Assembly (NCBI GenBank): GCA_964624585.1
Contig: CAZUXE010000053.1
Location: forward strand, 1 to 10,340
Reading direction: 5' to 3'
DNA length: 10,340 nucleotides
Origin: CAZUXE01 sp964624585
GTDB lineage: Bacteria > Hydrothermota > Tepidihabitantia > B3-TA06
A program made the position numbers and the translations under genes. The notes below the pieces were generated by a model, which saw nothing but the letters and a program-made list of their open reading frames with translations, did not search any database and was not told where the DNA came from. This document shows, in pieces, positions 6,002 through 10,340 of this stretch (positions within the stretch are counted from its first letter, which is position 1; each line of letters starts with the position of its first letter).

Positions 6002-6581
6002 TCCGCGGTATTTTTTGGGGACTTGTTATTGCATGGATAGGCATCTGGATTTGGCTGGGAACAAACCTTGCCCCTGAACTATTCGCATGGCGTGTGTCAT
6101 GGCCGCTAATTTTTTCCATAATAGGAATGTCAATTTTAATAGAAGGTATCTATAAACTGGCAAAAAAACACTATTCTAGCGGCGGCGGATGGATGATTTT
6201 CTGGGGACTTGCCTTTATTACTCTAGGTTTAGTTCTCTGGTTATCGAAACTCGCCCTTATGCCTGCGTTTGGCAGCATTTGGCCTGTAATTTTCATACTC
6301 CTAGGTTTGAGCATTATCATAAGTGTTATTGCAAAAACCGTCCGTAAACCTCGTAAGGTAAACGTAATAATAGATAAACTTGAAGACGGCGAAATTGACG
6401 TTGACAAAGCAGTTGACGAAATTCGTCGCACCCGCACCCNNNNNNNNNNNNNNNNNNNNNNNNNNNNNNNNNNNNNNNNNNNNNNNNNNNNNNNNNNNNN
6501 NNNNNNNNNNNNNNNNNNNNNNNNNNNNNNNNNNNNNNNCATAACACCCGTAATACCCATAATCCTCATCACAAAGACTGA
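5998..6581 (+). CDS. LiaI/LiaF-like membrane protein, interrupted by assembly gap (end re-assigned)
   Basis: Predicted four-helix inner-membrane protein. It is made of two copies of a two-helix unit: FWGL at 6-9 and 68-71, and WP(L/V)IF at 35-39 and 95-99 followed by IIGMSIL/LLGLSII. This resembles the LiaI-LiaF-type transmembrane region. A basic stretch (KTVRKPRK) leads into the bihelical motif IIDKLEDGEIDVDKAVDEI (124-142) and then RRTRT, where 100 N interrupt the gene. The placeholder frame after the gap would run to 6636 and overlap the next gene by 44 bp, which is unlikely. In the frame starting at 6540 the sequence reads HNTRNTHNPHHKD and stops at TGA 6579-6581, just before the next gene's AGGAG. 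I take this as the true C-terminus, a His/Asn/Thr-rich low-complexity tail. The gap length is unknown, so the middle of the tail is missing. Confidence 0.72.
6440..6539. other. Assembly gap (100 N)
   Basis: Exactly 100 N, the conventional filler for a gap of unknown size. Flanking sequence is low-complexity and C-rich with ACC, CAT, AAT and CGT codons on both sides, which suggests that a short repetitive coding tail broke the assembly. If the reading frame proposed for the membrane protein is right, the true gap length is 2 modulo 3. Confidence 0.97.
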
Positions 6582-6592
6582 TAGGAGAACTC

Positions 6593-6931
6593 ATGAGCAA
6601 CGATGCAAGCTTACGTATTCTGCGGATGGTAAGTGAAGGAAAAATAACCGCCGAACAGGCGGAAAAACTGCTTGAAGCCATTGAAGGTAACAGTTATGCT
6701 CGTGAAATAACACTCTTAATATTTGAGGATAATAAGGAAATTCCAAAGGCACATCTCAATCTACCGCTTTCACTTGCACATTTTATAATAAAATTAATAC
6801 CAAACTCGGTGTTCACCAATCAGAAAATACCTGTAGAAACTATTCTACAGGCTATGGATAATCCGCAACCAGGAAAGATATTCGCGATGAAAGACGAAGA
6901 AGGTAAAAGTGTGGAAATTTACCTACATTAG
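6593..6931 (+). CDS. Small SHOCT-like / YvlB-N-like domain protein
   Basis: 112-aa soluble protein. The N-terminal bihelical motif MVSEGKITAEQAEKLLEAI (12-30) is the closest match in the window to that of the DUF4097 protein. The rest fits a pattern I know from SHOCT-like proteins encoded beside DUF2089/DUF4097 genes: a short strand region (REITLLIFED), an LNLPLSLAHFIIKLIP segment (55-70), a VETILQAM helix and a closing GKIFAMKDEEGKSVEIYLH strand pair. It starts at ATG 6593 with AGGAG at 6583-6587, 11 bp after the proposed stop of the membrane protein. No enzyme motif is seen; an adaptor role through the shared motif is inferred. The stop is 11 bp upstream of the next start. Confidence 0.8.
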   Translation: MSNDASLRILRMVSEGKITAEQAEKLLEAIEGNSYAREITLLIFEDNKEIPKAHLNLPLSLAHFIIKLIPNSVFTNQKIPVETILQAMDNPQPGKIFAMKDEEGKSVEIYLH

Positions 6932-6942
6932 GATGGATTGAA

Positions 6943-7512
6943 TTGAAGGCTTCCGCAGATTCCATCCTCTTTCGCATCCGCAGCGTGCTTGCCACGCTGT
7001 GGGTGCTTTTATTACTAGTTTTAGCTGACCCATGGATAAGCCTCTGGAGCGCTCTAGCCTTTTTGCCAGGCCTTTTGATAAGGTTTTGGGCGCAAGGATT
7101 TATTGGCCATCAGTCAAGAAAACGGAATATCACGACGGATACGCTGACGACATCAGGGCCATATGCAATATTCAGACATCCTTTATACATAGGCAACGGC
7201 CTTTTGGCAGCTGCAGGATTAATACTCCTGCGTCCCCATTGGATACTCATTTGTCTAACAGCACTGGGATTCTTAGTCATCTACCTATTCGTAAGCAAGG
7301 CAGAAGAGCACAAAATGTTGGAGAGATATGGAGATAAGTATGAAACTTACCGCCAAAGGGTAACGCCGCTGTTTCCAAGAAGATACATAGGATCGCTTTT
7401 CCGCGGCTTCAACCCAGACTGGGCGCTCTCGGAATACAACACCTGGATCTGGGTTGGGCTGCTTTACCTTTTGGCCTTCCTGCGAACCTTGTTACCTGCT
7501 TTAGCTTGCTAA
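6943..7512 (+). CDS. Isoprenylcysteine carboxyl methyltransferase-like (ICMT/PEMT family) membrane protein
   Basis: 189-aa integral membrane protein. Hydrophobic stretches lie at about 17-45, 85-117 and 165-188. The ICMT/PEMT signature is clear: SGPYAIFRHPLYIGNGL at 71-87, then EEHKMLERYGDKYETYRQRV at 121-140 and LFPRR. In known members these residues form the cytosolic SAM and substrate pocket. Bacterial members methylate varied, mostly undetermined substrates such as lipids or small lipophilic compounds. The start is TTG at 6943, with AGGA (6930-6933) nine bases upstream overlapping the previous stop; no in-frame ATG offers a full-length alternative. It is the last gene of the operon. A lipid-modifying role in membrane stress would fit the neighbours but is inference. 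Confidence 0.82.
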   Translation: MKASADSILFRIRSVLATLWVLLLLVLADPWISLWSALAFLPGLLIRFWAQGFIGHQSRKRNITTDTLTTSGPYAIFRHPLYIGNGLLAAAGLILLRPHWILICLTALGFLVIYLFVSKAEEHKMLERYGDKYETYRQRVTPLFPRRYIGSLFRGFNPDWALSEYNTWIWVGLLYLLAFLRTLLPALAC

Positions 7513-7563
7513 ACCATAGACTGACTTTATAGATTATGCGGATTATTTAATTTCTGCGATTTT

Positions 7564-7587
7564 ATCTTTTATCTGCGGATAAAAGAT
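7564..7587. terminator. Hairpin between convergent genes, possible bidirectional terminator
   Basis: ATCTTTTATC (7564-7573), loop TGCG, GATAAAAGAT (7578-7587): a perfect 10-bp, AT-rich stem. It sits between the stop of the methyltransferase-like gene (7512) and the stop of mazG (7629). A duplicated TTTTATC (7560-7566, 7567-7573) lets the stem form in two registers. There is no clear T-tract on either side, so termination is plausible from position only. Confidence 0.4.
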
Positions 7588-7628
7588 TGCCTAGGGCATG
7601 TCGTAGCTCTGCAATAATAATCTGTAAT

Positions 7629-8429
7629 CTATTCTTCCGTTTCCTTCACCTCGTCCCACAGCTTATCCAACTCTTCTATACCCAACTTATCAAGTTCAAG
7701 GTTACGTTTACTAGCCAGTCTACGCACCTCCTCAAAACGACAAGCAAACTTACGATTCGACCACATCAACGCATCTTCAGCCCGCACATCAATATGCCTA
7801 GCAAGGTTGACTACTGAAAACAATAAATCACCCAACTCACGCGCCATTTCCTTTTTATTTCCAGACTCCAAATGCTCCTCAAGCTCCGCAGCCTCTTCGC
7901 GAATTTTATCCAGCGGCCCTTTTGAAGAACGCCAATCAAACCCGATACGAGCGGCACGTTCCTGCATCATCTGAGCGCGAATAAGTGCGGGAAGGGCTTT
8001 AGGAATTCCCTCAAAGAAACCTTGCTTGGCATCTCCCCTATTTTGTTTCTCAGTTTCCTTAATCTTCTCCCAGTTAGCCAGTATCTCCGCCTCCCCACTA
8101 ACTTTCAGATTATCAAACACATGCGGATGACGACGTATGAGTTTCTCAGACGCCTTCTGCTCCACCGCATTGTAATTGGTTAAGCCGTAATCCTTTGCAA
8201 TCTGGATACCCATTAACACAATATAGAGTAAATCTCCAAGCTCCTCTTCAATATCCATTCTATTACCGGATGTAAGGGCTTCTGAGAGCTCATAGGCTTC
8301 TTCTACGTATAAATGAGCTATTGAAGACAAAGTTTGCTTGCGATCCCAAGGGCATTCGCGACGTAATTTTTCAACTATATCCTGTAAACTGAGATGAGCG
8401 TAATTTTTGTTATTTAAGGATTTACCCAC
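7629..8429 (-). CDS. mazG: Nucleoside triphosphate pyrophosphohydrolase MazG
   Basis: Hydrolyses (d)NTPs to the monophosphate and pyrophosphate in the cytoplasm, with house-cleaning and stress-response roles in characterised MazG. At 266 aa it matches the two-domain E. coli protein (263 aa). Domain 1 has CPWD at 26-29, E43-E-x-x-E47 and E63-L-G-D66. RRHPHVF (99-105) is a family hallmark. Domain 2 has E178-E-x-x-E182 and E198-L-G-D201, so both Mg-binding EExxE...ExxD sets are intact. The start is GTG at 8429, the only full-length option, with a weak ribosome binding site 5 bp after the pilO stop. Expression therefore probably depends on the pilMNO transcript. It is the last gene of that set and converges on the rightward operon. 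Confidence 0.95.
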   Translation of the reverse strand: MGKSLNNKNYAHLSLQDIVEKLRRECPWDRKQTLSSIAHLYVEEAYELSEALTSGNRMDIEEELGDLLYIVLMGIQIAKDYGLTNYNAVEQKASEKLIRRHPHVFDNLKVSGEAEILANWEKIKETEKQNRGDAKQGFFEGIPKALPALIRAQMMQERAARIGFDWRSSKGPLDKIREEAAELEEHLESGNKKEMARELGDLLFSVVNLARHIDVRAEDALMWSNRKFACRFEEVRRLASKRNLELDKLGIEELDKLWDEVKETEE

Positions 8430-8434
8430 AGAGA

Positions 8435-8944
8435 TTACTGTCCAGGAAAACTAACTGTCCCCTTAACTACAAGACGTATTTCACCGTCTTTCCCCAGAAG
8501 CTGCCCCTGAAAACTCTCAAACTTAAGGTAAGGAAAATTCTTATTAAGGTTTGCCAAATAATCATCTATTGCCGCCTGCTTACCGTGCAGCACTATTTGA
8601 AAAGGATATACTCTCCAATTGGCAATCTCTTTCAATTCATCAAAAAATAAAACAGGTGTTCTGGAAAGAGCCATACGGTTCCCGAAAATGACTTTAAGGG
8701 AATCTTCAGATTCTTGTAATTGACGCTCCAGACTGTCTAATTCGGTTTTTAGCGTAAGTGTATCTGGAAGTAGTTGATATTTATCCTTAACATACTCTTC
8801 TATTCGACTTTTTTCAATACGAAGCGCGGCTCGGCGTTCAAGCAAATCACGTGAAGCTTCCCTGTTTCTTAGTCCAAGAAATACAGCAACCGCTATTACT
8901 CCGGCAACCAAAACCGCAAAAATAGTATATATTATAGCCTTCAT
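8435..8944 (-). CDS. pilO: PilO-like type IV pilus/secretion assembly protein
   Basis: 169-aa bitopic inner-membrane protein: one N-terminal membrane helix (about 4-25), a charged coiled-coil-prone region (about 28-88), then a small alpha/beta domain ending TVSFPGQ. This is the PilO/GspM layout, in which a periplasmic ferredoxin-like domain pairs with PilN to form the alignment subcomplex. Recognisable features are TPVLFFDELKEIANW (96-110), FQIVLHGKQAAIDDYLANLN (115-134) and FPYLKFE (137-143), which match the PilO pattern of a strand, a helix and a 'lv.l..l...' segment. It is shorter than typical PilO (about 200 aa). The ATG overlaps the pilN stop (ATGA, 8944-8941). Identity rests as much on position after pilM and pilN as on sequence. 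Confidence 0.75.
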   Translation of the reverse strand: MKAIIYTIFAVLVAGVIAVAVFLGLRNREASRDLLERRAALRIEKSRIEEYVKDKYQLLPDTLTLKTELDSLERQLQESEDSLKVIFGNRMALSRTPVLFFDELKEIANWRVYPFQIVLHGKQAAIDDYLANLNKNFPYLKFESFQGQLLGKDGEIRLVVKGTVSFPGQ

Positions 8945-9459
8945 TTTTTATTCAACACCAGTTTGTGTTCAATTAAACCCTTAACCCGCCCCTGAGGTTC
9001 GCTTCTAAATGAAGAAAACCTACCTGCTCCTGTAACTTTTTCAACGTATCGTTGAATTTTAAGGTTCGAAGGACTTAAACATAAAGCCACTACTGAATCG
9101 GAATTTATCTGAAAAGATGTAAGCCGCATCCCAGGCTCAAGGCTTACTAAAAGCAATTTCATTTCATCTGAAAACTCTTCATCTGTAGCAACAACCTTAA
9201 AAGCGCTTGCAAGCTCATTGTAACGCTTTGTTAATTCAAAATATCTTTCGGTTTCAGCTTCTATAAGACGCAAGGAATCAACTTCTGCATCCAAGCGCTC
9301 AACCTGAGTTGCAATATTACTTAATGACTTGAATTGAAAAGTTAATGCCAAAGCTGAAAAGATGACTACAATAATCAACACAGCCGCCAAAATTAAGGAT
9401 AGGTGAAAATTGTTCATTCTTTTGTGAGAATGAGCAAGCGATAAGTCTATCTTAATCAT
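8941..9459 (-). CDS. pilN: PilN-like type IV pilus/secretion assembly protein
   Basis: 172-aa bitopic membrane protein with a short cytoplasmic N-terminus (MIKIDLSLAHSHKR), a membrane helix at about 19-42, a coiled-coil region (about 45-85) and a C-terminal alpha/beta domain, the PilN layout. In characterised systems the N-terminal INLLP motif binds PilM; here the comparable IDLSL is degenerate. The domain contains LVSLEPGMRLTSFQIN (104-119), matching the PilN 'l....p.gv.l.s...' pattern. AGAGGTG lies about 7 bases upstream as ribosome binding site. It overlaps pilM and pilO by 4 bp each. In known systems the protein partners PilO in the periplasm and carries signals between the cytoplasmic PilM ring and the outer parts of the machine. 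Confidence 0.78.
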   Translation of the reverse strand: MIKIDLSLAHSHKRMNNFHLSLILAAVLIIVVIFSALALTFQFKSLSNIATQVERLDAEVDSLRLIEAETERYFELTKRYNELASAFKVVATDEEFSDEMKLLLVSLEPGMRLTSFQINSDSVVALCLSPSNLKIQRYVEKVTGAGRFSSFRSEPQGRVKGLIEHKLVLNKK

Positions 9460-10322
9460 AACACTTCACCTCTAAGAGCGCTTGCATATGCCAATGTGTA
9501 AAGGGGCGATTGTTCTTTGCTGCATTTAATTCCACTATCTGTCATAATATCTAAAACCTCCCCTTGAACACCCAATTTCTCACCAAGATTTACGGCATTT
9601 TCAGGAGCAAGGGCCAATTCGCCAGATAGAAGAAATAGCTCAATTCGACGATGCTCCTGAGTCAAAAGATTCAAACGAAGCTTAAGTTCCTCTTGCCAAA
9701 AAGATAAAGAAGTAGCGTTTAGACGGCCCGGATTTTCCTTAATATTGGGAATCTCCTGCATAAGCGCAGGGTTATTAGGATTAACAACCACAAGGAAGGC
9801 TCTATTAGCGTCAAGATGAAGAGCCATAACATCCTTTTGATTGTAACGCGAACGGGTAACGGCATTAGCTAAAGCGGTTAAGGCTGTATCTACGCAAGCA
9901 GGCGCAGACGGAAAATATGAGAGATATTGTTTTATTGTATCCAATGGAGCTACTGCACAAGCAAGCCATGTTTGCTTTTCTGCACGACGAAGCGGATCAA
10001 AACTCAACAATTCACTTGCTGAATTGTAATCAAGCATAAACCGCGCTTCCCATGCCACATTATCTTCAAGTTCTGATATATCTACCTTGTCGGATGCAAA
10101 AACCTTGGCTCGTACTTTATTTCCCCATACAGGAACAACAAATTTACGAATTTTATTGCGCTTAAACAGACCTGCTATTGCCTGTTTAATCTTCAATGGG
10201 TTAGGCTCCCCTGAGATAGAAACGCATCCGCAACCCTGATAGCTTTCCTGTGAAGAGGTTTCCTGCTCACTTAAAGCAACCCACCGGATTTCTGAACCCA
10301 CGACATCAATACCGTATGTCAT
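9456..10322 (-). CDS. pilM: PilM-like actin-fold pilus assembly protein, divergent
   Basis: 288-aa cytoplasmic protein with an FtsA/actin-like fold of the PilM type, shorter than classical PilM (about 350 aa). It begins TYGIDVVGSEIRWVAL, corresponding to the phosphate-1 loop. LEDNVAWEARFML (85-97) matches the PilM 'WE.e.y' region. ALHLDANRAFLVVV (167-180) takes the place of phosphate-2 (normally DIGA-type), and LFLLSGELALAP (229-240) takes the place of the adenosine-binding strand. The glycines and aspartates expected in the nucleotide-binding loops are partly replaced, so ATP binding may be weak or lost. A CGC motif at 31-33 is unusual. The ATG lies 18 bp from the window edge with no ribosome binding site, and the frame is open to the edge, so a start further upstream is possible. 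It is the first gene of pilMNO-mazG within the window. Confidence 0.78.
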   Translation of the reverse strand: MTYGIDVVGSEIRWVALSEQETSSQESYQGCGCVSISGEPNPLKIKQAIAGLFKRNKIRKFVVPVWGNKVRAKVFASDKVDISELEDNVAWEARFMLDYNSASELLSFDPLRRAEKQTWLACAVAPLDTIKQYLSYFPSAPACVDTALTALANAVTRSRYNQKDVMALHLDANRAFLVVVNPNNPALMQEIPNIKENPGRLNATSLSFWQEELKLRLNLLTQEHRRIELFLLSGELALAPENAVNLGEKLGVQGEVLDIMTDSGIKCSKEQSPLYTLAYASALRGEVL

Positions 10323-10340
10323 CGGGAAAGTATATGGAGA

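Noticed and set aside
6171..6681. Minus-strand open frames running across the N gap.
   Set aside because: They exist only because N codons do not stop translation and lie opposite well-supported plus-strand genes.
1..10340. Host-wide avoidance of CCWGG as evidence for the restriction specificity.
   Set aside because: Sites such as 1027-1031, 1102-1106 and 3485-3489 are easily found and a by-eye tally is not below chance; a protected host need not avoid them.
1..10340. tRNA, rRNA, CRISPR array or insertion sequence.
   Set aside because: No cloverleaf, regularly spaced long repeats, transposase or terminal inverted repeats were seen on either strand.

Overview
The window looks like a piece of a draft, probably metagenome-assembled, bacterial genome: it contains a run of exactly 100 N (6440-6539), the usual filler for a scaffold gap of unknown size. 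A lipoprotein-type L,D-transpeptidase and a PilM-PilN-PilO gene set point to a Gram-negative-type envelope. The mix of genes would suit a poorly cultured phylum, but I cannot name the taxon from sequence alone. Genes are tightly packed, several neighbours share 4-bp ATGA stop/start overlaps, and GTG and TTG starts occur.

Layout. (1) 176-1279 (+): a lipoprotein with a C-terminal YkuD L,D-transpeptidase domain. (2) 1366-2945 (-): an AT-rich two-gene type II restriction-modification cassette. It holds an MvaI/BcnI-family endonuclease followed, with ATGA overlap, by a TSPPY-type (N4-cytosine) DNA methyltransferase. A near-consensus promoter lies so close to the endonuclease ATG that the message is probably leaderless. 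(3) 2946-3392: a 447-bp divergent intergenic region. It holds four perfect inverted repeats, a four-unit 11-bp tandem repeat, and a consensus TTGACA-N16-TATAAT promoter with extended -10 reading rightward. (4) 3393-7512 (+): what looks like one eight-gene operon. The order is two halves of an ArsP/DUF318-type permease, a small cupin without canonical metal ligands, a DUF2089 zinc-ribbon/HTH protein, a DUF4097 ('Toastrack'-like) beta-repeat protein, a LiaI/LiaF-like four-helix membrane protein interrupted by the assembly gap, a small SHOCT-like/YvlB-N-like protein, and an isoprenylcysteine-methyltransferase-like (ICMT/PEMT) membrane protein. (5) 7513-7628: a convergent intergenic region with a 10-bp hairpin. 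(6) 7629-10322 (-): pilM-pilN-pilO-mazG, joined by ATGA overlaps or a 5-bp gap.

The most interesting unit is the 3393-7512 operon. Four consecutive proteins (DUF2089, DUF4097, LiaI-like, small SHOCT-like) each carry a copy of the same roughly 20-residue bihelical motif, of the form LLEDGKITADEAAKLLEAL. This suggests they assemble through it into a regulator/membrane-anchor/scaffold module, related to known Lia/Psp-type envelope-stress gene sets but here transcribed behind a split permease and a cupin. Function is inferred from family and context; nothing here has been tested.
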